A stretch of 64,000 bases of DNA from Ignavibacteriae bacterium HGW-Ignavibacteriae-1 (GCA_002839825.1 PGYU01000003.1:62001-126000); one strand, 5' to 3'. Shown: positions 38,601 to 47,317, counted from the first letter of the stretch. Program-made: numbers and translations. Notes: a model not told the origin generated them from the letters alone.

Positions 38601-41008
38601 GTCAGTATTCCGTATCTGTCTTTATTATTGAGATTGGAAGCAGCCCAACCATCCAAATCAAAAACTTGTGCAGAAGCATGACCGATGAAAATTGTCCAAA
38701 ATGCACCTTTATTGATTTCACTCCTGATTTCACCACCTTGGAATCCGGAACTTGGTGAATCATCCAATTTTCTAACGTAACTTATGTGACCACAAAATCC
38801 ATCGCTAAGAATTTTGTCCTCATAGTAAAGCCAAATCATATCGAAAAATTGACGACGTTGACCTACATCCTTACCACCGGTTAGGTACAATACATTTTTC
38901 ATCCAGCGATTCGGTGGAATAGTATCGTAAACGATGGCTTTGTCCACATAATCTCGCATTTCGGTTAATGAATTTGCAGTTACTCTACCAACAAGGATTT
39001 CAGGCACAAAATCATCTTCACCGTCCAAACAGCCGTACCACCAATCGCTTGCGGGATTGCCCCAAGTCGGGACATACATCTTACTGACTGCACCATCCAT
39101 ATTATTACGCGGGTCCCAAGTGCAATCACCGGCAATCATTAAATAGCGAATTTTTGGCGATTGCCAATTATCATAAGCATTTTTCAAAAATTTCTTAATC
39201 GCATACGGAGATTGTTTACCGAAGTTAAATTCATTATAGACATCGAATATATCAACTATTTCAATCTCAAATCCTTGTGTTTGCTTGCGAAATTCAGCTA
39301 ATCGTTCTACTTCGGGTGTAAAAAGTTCATGTTTCAAATAGATAGCATTAGCGCTTTTGTCGCTACTCGCAAGATTTTTGAAAGTAATTTTCCTAATTTG
39401 AATATTTTGAACAGAATTCAAATCATGAGTAAGCAAATTGACGCTTCTGTTTGTGTTGACATTCAAATCGGCTTGGTATCTGATACCACTGTTGGATTCG
39501 ATAAATCCTGAAAAATTAGCATTCTGAGATTGTTTAAATTCTTGAGCAGAATTTGCTTCACCTTTGACTACGGCGAATGACCAGATGTCACCTGCATTGA
39601 TATTCTTGACGTTTTTAGCACCAAGTTTGGCAAATTCATCTCTATTTCCCTGCAACTCGCTCGGACTATTTACAACAGCTACAATTTCCGTCCCGTTTGG
39701 CAGTTGGCTAAGTACACCGTTCAGTGTAGAGCTAAATGCCGCGTCGTATAGGTAAATTGCTTCAGTATCTTCGGGTTTGCGATATAAGACATGAATACCG
39801 TTTTGAGTACGGTAAATTTTGGTATCATTCAGAACTAAGGATGTGAATTTGCTATTTTGTGCTCCGCCGCCAAAAACAAATCCTTGCTTTTGATTTTTGC
39901 CGAATCGGATTGTTTTCTCGGTAGTATCAAGGGCAATAATGTTATTACCATGATAACCTGAAACTCTAACAGTCGAAGGGTTATTTACAAAAAATTCAGA
40001 TTTCCCTTTCTCGGCAATAGTTTTTAATTTTCCTTCGAGAACAAAGTATTGCAGCCCGACAGGAGAATTTGTTGTATTATACACTTGGTGATATTCGAAA
40101 GCAATTTCGTTCAATCCAAACGATAGCTGACTTCCTTTCATTTGTCCCACCAATGTACCGCTTTTGTAGCCGGTAAGGGAATCTCTGTCTTTAAATTCGG
40201 TATTGACATTCAATCTCAAATCATAATATGTCAATGTTGGGACATCATTCTTAATCGTATCTTGAATAGTGCGATAATTAGCAAAGAGACGAATGTCATC
40301 AGAAGCATCACCCGTTGCATTGATTTCAATCTGCGGTTTAAAAGATGCAATTGGTCGTTGTGGCGAAGGAGTCAACAATGCCCAATACCAACCTTCGCCC
40401 ATTATAGTCCGAGAGTCAAGAATGACACTTGTTGATGCTTCGCTACCTGCCCAAGGTCTATCAAAAGTAGAACCAAATGAATAATAAGTTTCCTTTTGGA
40501 TATGTAAGCGGAAATCTGCTTTTTCAGTTACGTTCACTTGACCGGCATCATCAATCAAATTATAGGACTGAGGCTCTTTTGAGTTGTCAATATATAAGAA
40601 AAACGGCTCGTGTGAGGCATAAAAATCCCAATGAGTAGTATCTCCAAATGGGCGTCTTCCGTAGAAAATCAATTTGGAATTGTTGTCTATGATGCCATTA
40701 TCGTCAAGAATATATCGGGAGTACGGTTTGCCTAGATGAGTCATCTGAATATGATTGATGCTTGTTCCCGCGAGCTCCGGCATCAAATTTATCAAATCTG
40801 CAAAAGAAATTGTCGTAACTGCATCCTCTGTGGTTTCAATCTTGATATAGGTCTTGCTCCGGTCGAACCAATCGAGTTCGCCATTATTCAATCCGAATTC
40901 ATGTGCTTTAGTCTGGGAATAGATTAAAATCAAAAACCCAAACATGATAAATGCAAATATTTTCATTCTGCTGCAAAATTTGTTCATATTCATATATATA
41001 TAACACAT
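35645..41008 (-). CDS. giant C25 (gingipain-type) cysteine peptidase with T9SS sorting domain
   Basis: A 1787-residue exported protein. After a signal peptide (MKIFAFIMFGFLILIYSQTKA) comes a gingipain propeptide-like region, then a peptidase C25 domain at about 600-900 with RYLMIAGDCTWDPRN, the catalytic His in FIGHAS (near 776) and Cys in ISCNSGAF (near 805). Following this are CARDB-like Ig modules (ALSNFKLLLVRTFKG, AVLNVAVKNLSFRA) and further strand-rich modules. The end (VVPNPATELTQIEFMYAAP ... LPTGVYFFVV) is a type A T9SS sorting domain. It could be a PorU-like sortase or a surface protease; it is longer than PorU. Several in-frame ATGs precede the signal peptide, so the start is uncertain by up to 15 codons. 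Confidence 0.87.
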   Translation of the reverse strand: MCYIYMNMNKFCSRMKIFAFIMFGFLILIYSQTKAHEFGLNNGELDWFDRSKTYIKIETTEDAVTTISFADLINLMPELAGTSINHIQMTHLGKPYSRYILDDNGIIDNNSKLIFYGRRPFGDTTHWDFYASHEPFFLYIDNSKEPQSYNLIDDAGQVNVTEKADFRLHIQKETYYSFGSTFDRPWAGSEASTSVILDSRTIMGEGWYWALLTPSPQRPIASFKPQIEINATGDASDDIRLFANYRTIQDTIKNDVPTLTYYDLRLNVNTEFKDRDSLTGYKSGTLVGQMKGSQLSFGLNEIAFEYHQVYNTTNSPVGLQYFVLEGKLKTIAEKGKSEFFVNNPSTVRVSGYHGNNIIALDTTEKTIRFGKNQKQGFVFGGGAQNSKFTSLVLNDTKIYRTQNGIHVLYRKPEDTEAIYLYDAAFSSTLNGVLSQLPNGTEIVAVVNSPSELQGNRDEFAKLGAKNVKNINAGDIWSFAVVKGEANSAQEFKQSQNANFSGFIESNSGIRYQADLNVNTNRSVNLLTHDLNSVQNIQIRKITFKNLASSDKSANAIYLKHELFTPEVERLAEFRKQTQGFEIEIVDIFDVYNEFNFGKQSPYAIKKFLKNAYDNWQSPKIRYLMIAGDCTWDPRNNMDGAVSKMYVPTWGNPASDWWYGCLDGEDDFVPEILVGRVTANSLTEMRDYVDKAIVYDTIPPNRWMKNVLYLTGGKDVGQRRQFFDMIWLYYEDKILSDGFCGHISYVRKLDDSPSSGFQGGEIRSEINKGAFWTIFIGHASAQVFDLDGWAASNLNNKDRYGILTTISCNSGAFSEPMLISSRNEQYLMQKEKGFVCVLGSSTTGWVGPHNNITENMFGILSDTEKQERNLAEILQFGKSRMNPIDITQLWTLYQFSMLGDPLIRVRLGTDPDLYLLKSDIRINSEINPNISDKEETVSITGSLNNYGIKALSNFKLLLVRTFKGESDTLSFQYIGLCTSEEFSFDLPVKSMGGTHTITLIADPDNSIYDIDRSNNQITFSVEVFGNQLLPVEPLALWDVNSDTPQFRFIEPLNGTFDYEFQVVNPENGDILDYSTTKEQSDNIIISETHIDYTPNTSFATGELYLLKSKRIEQSINDNGFDILPFVASDLSSNNEANWTLPFNENLQFDDLENLEVKDDQISFKDSLIPVKIISVKGVDDPANNRFFEPYLMMQVGDKVTADGPYDLGISVTVINSKTFPDNIVHRRFDTWGLQVNNSNWQTDSTSFRLVEFLRDSISDNDYVMIGSSRSAFRLPVFYKVHVENPGYGSIDTLLAEFKKLGSLIGDTLDINLDNMGYDISFAMVGWRGATVGSIPEGINMFGDSVVVEGFITKFLSNGKMTSPKIGPARKWSNINFSGNLENTTADINIKVYGLNKENTPVLLVSSAMKQNIDISSINASEYTYIYLETEFVSKDISIQQNLSSAQTNLTSILVNYSPTAELAIIQSETKPEKEHYVIGDEAVLNVAVKNLSFRASAENVDTEIIVRKSGSETITYDYKIESIGANEKIVTNMMIETKDLDSLNTIFINLDKDTKLNELYSFNNSATTSLSVGPDTEKPQIRLKFDGLDFTDGNYISRQPVVEVLLYDNSYLSFDNPELISVRINGFLHPFQRTIWHEFEPISDGTDLKAIFRFMPDTLQYADASIIVYFSDLEGNADTLELSAKVMLNNTNIGVPTVVPNPATELTQIEFMYAAPEGGANGVITVFDLHGRNVHTIEKSLAVGLNKIQFDLRDNNGNILPTGVYFFVVNAEGNYFHEPQRGKLVIVR

Positions 41009-41039
41009 TAGAAGGCAATTTGTTTACAACTAAACGAAA

Positions 41040-41073
41040 AAAAACCATAAAATATTCAAATTTTATGGTTTTT
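41040..41073 (-). terminator. terminator-like hairpin after the unknown membrane protein gene
   Basis: AAAAACCATAAAA and TTTTATGGTTTTT form a perfect 13-pair inverted repeat with an eight-base loop, 21 bases past the minus-strand stop at 41095 and just before the C25 peptidase gene. The arms themselves supply the T-run. Confidence 0.75.
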
Positions 41074-41094
41074 AGTGAAAAAACTAAATATTTT

Positions 41095-42459
41095 TTAGCT
41101 TCTTGAATCGCCGCCGTAAGATTTGTAACCTGATTTAGGTTTTTCTTCACGAAGCGAGAACATAATTTTCTTAGCAATTTCTTCGGCAACAACTTTTTGG
41201 ATTTGGTCACCTGAAGTCATGTAATCTTCGATAGCAGTTTCAACTCTAGTACGGATGATTTCGGCAGTTTGCCCAACGAGTGCATTCGAAAGTTGGTGAA
41301 TGTCGGCTTGTTGTCCTCTGAGAGCTTCGAGCTGGCTACGGTTTGCATCTTCCATTTTCTTCAACATCTTGTCCATACGTTCTTCTTCTTCTGTGTACAT
41401 CAAAGTAACAGCAAGAAGTGAAAGTAGCATAAACTCAAGCGAAATCGCTAATAGGATGAATGAAGGACGAGTTGCAGGGATAAATTTCAAACCACGAATA
41501 CCAACGGCAACGATAAGGAACGCAGCACCACCATATGCAAGACCCGTTACAAGGTTTGAATATTTTTCGGTAAAGTGATGAGACATGTACAGTCTGAAAC
41601 CTTTAGTCACATGAAGTCTATTGCGTCTCCACAACAGACCATTTTTCAAGTCAATAATTTCGATTACAACGAAATCTGAGAAGAATTCTTTGATACGAGT
41701 ATAGATTGCTTCGTTACGGAAGAAAACGATGTCTGTATCATTATCGAATACGTCGTCGAATCTTGCAGATTGGAACGGTGAAGCGATATCTTCAGTCATA
41801 GTTCTGTCCCAAACTAATCTGAAAGCAGAGCGGACTTCGGAAATGTCCTTTTCGGCAAGTTTATCATCAGGCATGATGAGCAAATCAATGATTTCATCAG
41901 CGAAACCGGTTTGCAGCCGTAGCTTGACCTTTGTATTATCAATTTGCCGGTCAACCAACACCGCCATAAATCCGATGCCGGACGGCATAAACATAGTTAT
42001 GAATACTGCGGTAACAAAGGCAAAAATCAAAGCCAGGATTATAAATCCGAGCCAAGGTTCGAGTATGATGGCATTGTCTCCAAGTACAGGAGCTTTGGCG
42101 TAAAACTCTGAAGCTTTCTTTGAATAACCATGTTCTTGTTCATTTCTCGCATCCCAAGAAAAATCAAAGATGTATTCGCGATTGATTAGATCCTTAGAAA
42201 TTGTTTTGCCCTGTGCTTCCAATTCTTTTTCCTTGGAAGTTGTTGCCCAAGTAAGTCCATCAAACTTTGCAAAGCCGATTTTTTGTTGCTGATCCATAGA
42301 AGGCTCGAATAGCGGAACAACAAAACCCGCTATAAGTTGGGGTACCAAATTAAAGAAATAGAAATAGAAAAAGGCGGCTGACATAGCCAAAAGTAAAACT
42401 ACATGTTGTGCTCCAACATTGTGTTTCTTTGTTTTGGTCGAAAAGTTCTTGATTGTCAT
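41095..42459 (-). CDS. unknown four-helix membrane protein with large cytoplasmic domain and coiled-coil tail
   Basis: A 454-residue protein I do not recognise. A transmembrane helix near residues 20-45 is followed by an approximately 90-residue extracytoplasmic loop, then a helix near 135-158, a soluble domain of about 130 residues with many acidic and aromatic residues (DEIIDLLIMPDDKLAEKDI, RFDDVFDNDTDIVFF), two more helices near 305-355, and an acidic coiled coil (EEEERMDKMLKKMEDANRSQ) ending in a Ser/Gly/Lys tail. No catalytic motif is evident. It is monocistronic, with AGGAG ten bases before its ATG and its own terminator. The topology recalls membrane stress or assembly scaffolds, but this is only a comparison of shape. 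Confidence 0.75.
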   Translation of the reverse strand: MTIKNFSTKTKKHNVGAQHVVLLLAMSAAFFYFYFFNLVPQLIAGFVVPLFEPSMDQQQKIGFAKFDGLTWATTSKEKELEAQGKTISKDLINREYIFDFSWDARNEQEHGYSKKASEFYAKAPVLGDNAIILEPWLGFIILALIFAFVTAVFITMFMPSGIGFMAVLVDRQIDNTKVKLRLQTGFADEIIDLLIMPDDKLAEKDISEVRSAFRLVWDRTMTEDIASPFQSARFDDVFDNDTDIVFFRNEAIYTRIKEFFSDFVVIEIIDLKNGLLWRRNRLHVTKGFRLYMSHHFTEKYSNLVTGLAYGGAAFLIVAVGIRGLKFIPATRPSFILLAISLEFMLLSLLAVTLMYTEEEERMDKMLKKMEDANRSQLEALRGQQADIHQLSNALVGQTAEIIRTRVETAIEDYMTSGDQIQKVVAEEIAKKIMFSLREEKPKSGYKSYGGDSRS

Positions 42460-42931
42460 TAGTGTATCACTCCTGATTACTTCAAAAATTCAATATTTAT
42501 ATTCTTAATTGTATTCATTTAACTTATTAAAATTACGAAAAAATTAAACAAATTCTAAATTTTTTTTCACAATTCTAAACTTTTTTTAAATTTTTATTCA
42601 TTTTTCAAACTTTTTCGGGTTTGTACTTTTAATAAAAGACTAATATAATAGAGTTTTGTTATATAGTATGCTTTTTTATTATTATTCTATCACTTTTTTT
42701 TGTAATTTTGTAGTATGAGAAACAGAACAGTCAAAGCAGGAATAAAAATTCTATACATCGGTACAATCCGAGGTAATTCGTTTTTATCTTGTCTGGGTGT
42801 CATGTCTTCTATGCTCCACAAAATTATCGTCTCCGGACGAATTCCTTGTTGTTTCTAAACTTCCCAATTTCCCTTATTACATATTAAAGTTTATTAATCT
42901 ATTTTTTTTGAATACAAACATGGAGGTAATC
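42460..42931. other. 472-base intergenic region with candidate leader of the lysine transaminase gene
   Basis: No convincing gene. The left half is extremely AT-rich with a direct repeat of AATTCTAAAYTTTTTTT at 42551 and 42571. A Bacteroidota -7-like element TAATTTTG lies at 42703-42710. The next about 150 bases are of more balanced composition and contain TCGTC-TCCG-GACGA (42827-42840), a stem capped by a UNCG-type tetraloop. The perfect ribosome binding site GGAGGT of the transaminase gene is at 42922-42927. A structured leader RNA is possible; no known riboswitch is recognised. Confidence 0.4.
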
Positions 42932-44284
42932 ATGTTAGTTGAATCATTAAGCTATAAATCTAAATATCATGTTGAAGCTATTGACGTTAAAAAAGAACTA
43001 AAAAAGCATATGCTTGCTGATGGATTTGATTTTGTTTTGGACTTGTACTCAAGCCAAGGGTCTCAGTTAAGAGAATCAGTTCATGGTAAATCGTACTTGG
43101 ATATGTTCACTTGTTATGCATCTATGCCAATTGGGATGAATCATCCCAAAATGGTTGACCCGAAATTTGTAGAATACATCGGCAAAGTAGCATTGAATAA
43201 ACCTGCCAATTCAGACATCTACACGTCTGAATTAGCAACTTTTGTTAAGACATTTTTTGAAATTGCAGTACCGAAGCACTTCAAGTACTGTTTTTTTATA
43301 GAAGGTGGCGCTTTGGCTGTAGAAAATGCGCTAAAGGCTGCATTTGACTATAAAATTCGACGTAATTTCCGGAAAGGCTACACCACTGAACGCGGTACTC
43401 AAATATTGCATTTCAATGAAGCGTTCCATGGGCGAACAGGATACACAATGTCTCTTACAAATACAGACCCCAAAAAAGTGAAGCTGTTCCCGAAATTTAA
43501 TTGGTCCCGAGTTTTGAATCCTAAAATTACATTTCCTTTGAATGACGAGAATCTTGAAAAAGTGATTGCAGCGGAAAAAATTGCAATCGAAGCAATCAAA
43601 AACGCTTACAAAGACAATCCGGACGATATTGCAGGAATACTAATCGAGCCGATTCAGGGCGAAGGTGGCGACAACCACTTCAGAAACGAATTTTTGCAAC
43701 AATTGAAAGAAATTGCTCACGAAAATGACTCTCTATTGATTTTTGACGAAGTCCAAACAGGAGTTGGTCTAACAGGCACGATGTGGGCTCATGAACAAAT
43801 GGGCGTCGAACCCGATATTTTGGCATTTGGTAAGAAAATGCAGGTGTGCGGTATATTAGTGGGCGACAAAATTGACCAAGAACCGGAAAATGTGTTCAAA
43901 GTATCAAGCAGGATAAATTCTACTTGGGGTGGAAATTTAGTTGATATGGTTAGAGTTACTAAATATCTTGAAATCATCGAAGAAGAAAAATTGGTCGAGA
44001 ATGCTAAAATAGTTGGTTCCTATTTAGGTGAACGACTTCATGAATTGCAATCCGAATTCAACGAATTGCTATACAACGCTCGTGGCAGAGGCTTGTTCAG
44101 GGCAATTGACTTTACAGATGTTGCCAAACGAGATGCTTTTGTCAAGTCAGCTTTTAAGAATAATTTGATTATTTTACCATCGGGGGCGAATGCAATTCGT
44201 TTCAGACCGGCTCTGAATATATCAAGAGCTGAGATAGACAAAGGGATTGAAATAATCACTAAATCAATCAAAGAAGTAATTTGA
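42932..44284 (+). CDS. lat: L-lysine 6-transaminase
   Basis: A 450-residue class III PLP aminotransferase of the lysine epsilon-aminotransferase type, which moves the side-chain amino group of lysine to 2-oxoglutarate to give 2-aminoadipate 6-semialdehyde. Features: MFTCYASMPIGMNHPKM, IEGGALAVENALKAA, FNEAFHGRTGYTMSLTNTDP, IFDEVQTGVGLTG and the PLP-lysine in DILAFGKKMQVCG. The start is set by GGAGGT four bases upstream of the ATG at 42932, which removes a longer in-frame extension. Lysine breakdown or osmolyte/pipecolate-type routes are possible; the partner dehydrogenase is not nearby. Confidence 0.9.
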   Translation: MLVESLSYKSKYHVEAIDVKKELKKHMLADGFDFVLDLYSSQGSQLRESVHGKSYLDMFTCYASMPIGMNHPKMVDPKFVEYIGKVALNKPANSDIYTSELATFVKTFFEIAVPKHFKYCFFIEGGALAVENALKAAFDYKIRRNFRKGYTTERGTQILHFNEAFHGRTGYTMSLTNTDPKKVKLFPKFNWSRVLNPKITFPLNDENLEKVIAAEKIAIEAIKNAYKDNPDDIAGILIEPIQGEGGDNHFRNEFLQQLKEIAHENDSLLIFDEVQTGVGLTGTMWAHEQMGVEPDILAFGKKMQVCGILVGDKIDQEPENVFKVSSRINSTWGGNLVDMVRVTKYLEIIEEEKLVENAKIVGSYLGERLHELQSEFNELLYNARGRGLFRAIDFTDVAKRDAFVKSAFKNNLIILPSGANAIRFRPALNISRAEIDKGIEIITKSIKEVI

Positions 44285-44304
44285 TTTGAATTTTAAATTA
44301 TTTG

Positions 44305-44353
44305 ACCGCTTCGGGTGATTTAGCACACCCGAAGTGGTTAACTTTTGGAATTT
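44305..44353 (+). terminator. terminator after the lysine transaminase gene
   Basis: ACCGCTTCGGGTG (44305-44317) and CACCCGAAGTGGT (44326-44338) pair with one G-U, giving a GC-rich stem and eight-base loop 20 bases after the stop. A broken T-rich stretch follows, so it may be of moderate strength. Confidence 0.7.
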
Positions 44354-44401
44354 TTGTTGTATATTTACAAATTATTTATGTAAAATTTATAAGAAAAAAT
44401 T

Positions 44402-45151
44402 ATGTCAGGTCACAGTAAATGGGCTAATATTAAGCATAGGAAAGGCAGACAAGACGCTCTGCGAGGTAAGGTTTTCACAAGATTGGGAAAGGAAATCACT
44501 GTTTCGGCACGTGAAGGCGGCGGTAATGTCGGGGATAATCCGCGATTGAGACTTGCAGTCCAAAATGCAAAAGCCGTAAATATGCCGAACGACAATATAG
44601 CGCGTGCTATCAAAAAAGGTACAGGCGAAATCGAGGGTGTAAATTACGAAGAGTTAACATACGAAGGTTACGCTCCTTGCGGAGTTGCAGTCATTCTTGA
44701 AACAGTTACCGACAATAAAAAAAGAACTGTTGCAGATGTCCGTTCAATGTTCGGGAAGTTAGGCGGCAACATGGGCGAAACTAATTCCGTGGCATGGAGT
44801 TTTGACCGCAAAGGCGTCGTAACTATTAAAACGCTGGGCAAAACCGAAGATGAATTATTTGAAACAGTCTTTGAATCGGGTGCCGAAGACATCGAATACG
44901 ATGCTGAAGAATCACGTATCATCTGCCAAATGACTGATTTTGGCAATGTTTTCAAATATTTTGATGAAAAAGGATTCGAGTTAGGCGAAAGCAAATTGGA
45001 ATATATGCCACAAAATTATACAAAGATTACAACAGTCGAAGATGCCAAGAAAGTTTTAAGATTTCTTGATACTTTCGAAGACTACGATGATGTCCAAAAC
45101 ATATATCATAATATGGAAATGGATGATTCGATTGCGGAACAAATTGATTAA
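44402..45151 (+). CDS. yebC: YebC/PmpR family protein
   Basis: A 249-residue member of the YebC/PmpR/TACO1 family, opening SGHSKWANIKHRKGRQDA and carrying VNMPNDNIARAIKKGTGE and GNMGETNSVAWSFDRKG. Described as DNA-binding regulators, and more recently as ribosome-associated factors that help at proline-rich stretches. It is 40 bases upstream of ruvC, a frequent pairing in bacteria, so co-transcription is likely despite a hairpin between them. Confidence 0.95.
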   Translation: MSGHSKWANIKHRKGRQDALRGKVFTRLGKEITVSAREGGGNVGDNPRLRLAVQNAKAVNMPNDNIARAIKKGTGEIEGVNYEELTYEGYAPCGVAVILETVTDNKKRTVADVRSMFGKLGGNMGETNSVAWSFDRKGVVTIKTLGKTEDELFETVFESGAEDIEYDAEESRIICQMTDFGNVFKYFDEKGFELGESKLEYMPQNYTKITTVEDAKKVLRFLDTFEDYDDVQNIYHNMEMDDSIAEQID

Positions 45152-45155
45152 TTAA

Positions 45156-45178
45156 ATTCGGTACGATAAGTACCGAAT
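45156..45178 (+). other. perfect hairpin between yebC and ruvC
   Basis: ATTCGGTAC-GATAA-GTACCGAAT is a nine-pair stem with five-base loop filling the gap between yebC and ruvC. No T-run follows, so it is more likely an mRNA processing or stability element, or an attenuator, than a full terminator. Confidence 0.6.
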
Positions 45179-45191
45179 CATAAAGAGCGAA

Positions 45192-45734
45192 ATGAGAATT
45201 CTCGGCATTGACCCAGGCTCAGTGATTTGCGGTTACGGCATAATCGAAGTCGAAGCCGGGAAAATCATCTTAGTCGAATATGGCGTAATCAAAGCTAAGA
45301 AAAAAGAAGAGGATTTCCCGCTCCGATTGAAAGAGATTTTCGAGAGACTCACAAGTGTGATTGAAAGGCATCTGCCGGATGAATCTGCACTTGAGTCTGT
45401 TTTTTTCTCCAAAAATGTGCAATCGCTAATGAAACTTTCTCACGCTCGTGCGGCTGCGATGTTGGCTTCTACATTGCGAGAAATCCCTGTTGCCGAATAT
45501 TCGCCGCGTGAAGTGAAAAAAGCTGTAACAGGCAATGGTAACGCTTCGAAGCAGCAAGTAGAATATATGGTGAAGAGCTTATTGAAAATTTCGGAAACGC
45601 ATGAATTTTTTGATGCAACAGATGCCTTAGCTGTTGCTTTATGCCACGCATACAGATGGAAGCAGAATGCTTCGCCCGTTAAAAATTGGAAAGATTTTGC
45701 TTCCAGAAATCCTGAAAGAATAATTAAGAATTGA
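45192..45734 (+). CDS. ruvC: Holliday junction endonuclease RuvC
   Basis: A 180-residue RNase H-fold resolvase that cuts four-way junctions with RuvAB. Catalytic acids are present: Asp in RILGIDPGS, Glu in ALESVFFSKN and the paired Asp in FFDATDALAVALCHA. Length and start are standard. RuvA and RuvB are not in the window. Its tail overlaps the convergent O-antigen ligase-like gene by eleven bases. Confidence 0.95.
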   Translation: MRILGIDPGSVICGYGIIEVEAGKIILVEYGVIKAKKKEEDFPLRLKEIFERLTSVIERHLPDESALESVFFSKNVQSLMKLSHARAAAMLASTLREIPVAEYSPREVKKAVTGNGNASKQQVEYMVKSLLKISETHEFFDATDALAVALCHAYRWKQNASPVKNWKDFASRNPERIIKN

Positions 45735-47202
45735 TTTTGTTGGCTCTATTAGCGGATTCGTGCTCAATATAAGTTCCAATATTCCTTTTTAATCTATCAC
45801 GCAAAGGCATTTTGACTGCTCTGAATATAAAATATTTCCCCTTATAGTCAATAATGTATTGATTAATGGGTGCGATGATAAAAAGCAGTAAAAAATAAGT
45901 GTGAATCTGAATAATTTGGTTAGCACTGATATAGCTGTACATAAAATAATATATAGACAGATATAATCCCAATCGAAGTAATTTGAAAAGCTCCGGGTCA
46001 ATGTCTTTAAATTGTTTATTTTTCAAATTAAATTTTAAAGATTGGGCAAAAAGGCTAATGAACATACCAAAAAAACCGATAAAGCCAACGATACCAAGTT
46101 CAGACAAAACTTGCATTAAAGTAGTGTCACTGAAAACCCAATTACGAGCAATATAATTCATATAACCACAACCGAAACCATATCCAAAAATCGGATAATG
46201 CAACCAAAGTGTGAAATAATCACCCATATTAGCAAACCTGTCGCCAAATGATTCGCCAACAATAAAATTCGATTTTCCTCCGAAAAGAAACATCAGTACG
46301 CTACTTACTCGCTCCCAAATAAGTGAAACCACTCCTTGGTCATTGTATGAAAGTATTGCGAATTCGACAATGATAATTACAGGAATGAAATAAAGCATAG
46401 ATTTGAAAAAGTTAGAAAGATTACTATACTTTTCAAAAATCAAAGCAGTTCCGATGATAAAAACAACCCCTAAAATCCCGGTAAGTGAAAATGAGATAAT
46501 AAGCGAAACAATAATCCAGAATAGAACCATAAAGTTCATCAAAGGTTTTTTGAAGAGGAATTTCTTTGTTTGAATGAACGGAATCAGCATGAAAATCAAA
46601 AGAATATTATTAAAGGCGGCTAATGCAGATGGTTCGGAAAATATCGAAGTAGCACGGAAAAAATTCCCGAATTGCAAGCTAAGTTGAGCATAACTGTCGG
46701 CATCTGTACCCAGCAGCCCTCTGGCAAACATTGACATATTACTGACATCGAGCCATGCAAGAGGCAAATCGAAAAAACGAGCCACAATTTGATAGGCGCC
46801 AAAGATATTAACAACTAAAGACAATACAAGCCAAATTCGGACAAATTTCCATATCACAGCCGAATCAATGCGAATGAAAAACAGTACATATGCGAATAAA
46901 ATTGTTTGGTGAAAGTGTGCCGTAGTCTTGAAAAATTGTGCTAACTCATCCGGATTACCTCGGAAAAGTGGTCCTATACCTGAAATGAAAGTAGATAAAC
47001 AAAATAACAGGAAAAAAGTCAAAACGGGATTTTTGGGTATCTTGAACTCTTCACCATACCAAACAGCTTTGATTAAAAAAGCCACAACTATGGAAAAAGA
47101 AAGAAAATCATTGATTGTAATTCCGGAACCTCCAATCGAAAAGAGTTGGAAAATTTCGAAAAAATAAGTAATCGAGTATAGTATTATTAGAAAATTTATC
47201 AT
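45724..47202 (-). CDS. O-antigen ligase/polymerase-like membrane protein
   Basis: A 492-residue protein with about twelve hydrophobic helices and a large periplasmic loop near residues 280-370. That loop contains the Wzy_C-type signature region (LWLHYPIFGYGFGCGYMNYIA) where ligases of the WaaL/Wzy family carry conserved G-x-G and basic residues. Such proteins join undecaprenyl-linked O-antigen to lipid A-core or polymerise repeat units. It stands apart from other polysaccharide genes, with only a partial sugar transferase at the far end of the window. Confidence 0.8.
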   Translation of the reverse strand: MINFLIILYSITYFFEIFQLFSIGGSGITINDFLSFSIVVAFLIKAVWYGEEFKIPKNPVLTFFLLFCLSTFISGIGPLFRGNPDELAQFFKTTAHFHQTILFAYVLFFIRIDSAVIWKFVRIWLVLSLVVNIFGAYQIVARFFDLPLAWLDVSNMSMFARGLLGTDADSYAQLSLQFGNFFRATSIFSEPSALAAFNNILLIFMLIPFIQTKKFLFKKPLMNFMVLFWIIVSLIISFSLTGILGVVFIIGTALIFEKYSNLSNFFKSMLYFIPVIIIVEFAILSYNDQGVVSLIWERVSSVLMFLFGGKSNFIVGESFGDRFANMGDYFTLWLHYPIFGYGFGCGYMNYIARNWVFSDTTLMQVLSELGIVGFIGFFGMFISLFAQSLKFNLKNKQFKDIDPELFKLLRLGLYLSIYYFMYSYISANQIIQIHTYFLLLFIIAPINQYIIDYKGKYFIFRAVKMPLRDRLKRNIGTYIEHESANRANKINS

Positions 47203-47248
47203 GCGTTCAAATTTAATTTGCTAAAATAGCGAATCCGAGTCAAACCAC

Positions 47249-47285
47249 AAAAAAAGGTGCATCTGTGAAATTTTCATGATGCACC
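47249..47285 (-). terminator. terminator after the threonine dehydrogenase gene
   Basis: GGTGCATC (47256-47263) and GATGCACC (47278-47285) pair around an inner TGAAA/TTTCA arm, and the minus strand then runs through seven T. It closes the minus-strand transcription unit that begins with hydC. Confidence 0.87.
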
Positions 47286-47317
47286 AAATATTATACTTCA
47301 AGTCAAGATAAATTGAA

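Noticed and set aside
42551..42590. Direct repeats as CRISPR or iteron array
   Set aside because: Only two imperfect copies of a low-complexity AT motif with no spacers; homopolymer drift explains them.
42715..42858. 47-codon open frame (starting MRNRTVKAGIK) upstream of the lysine transaminase
   Set aside because: It starts five bases after the -7-like element with no ribosome binding site; the region looks more like a leader RNA.
42797..42931. N-terminal extension of lysine 6-transaminase
   Set aside because: A perfect GGAGGT ribosome binding site and the family N-terminus place the start at 42932.
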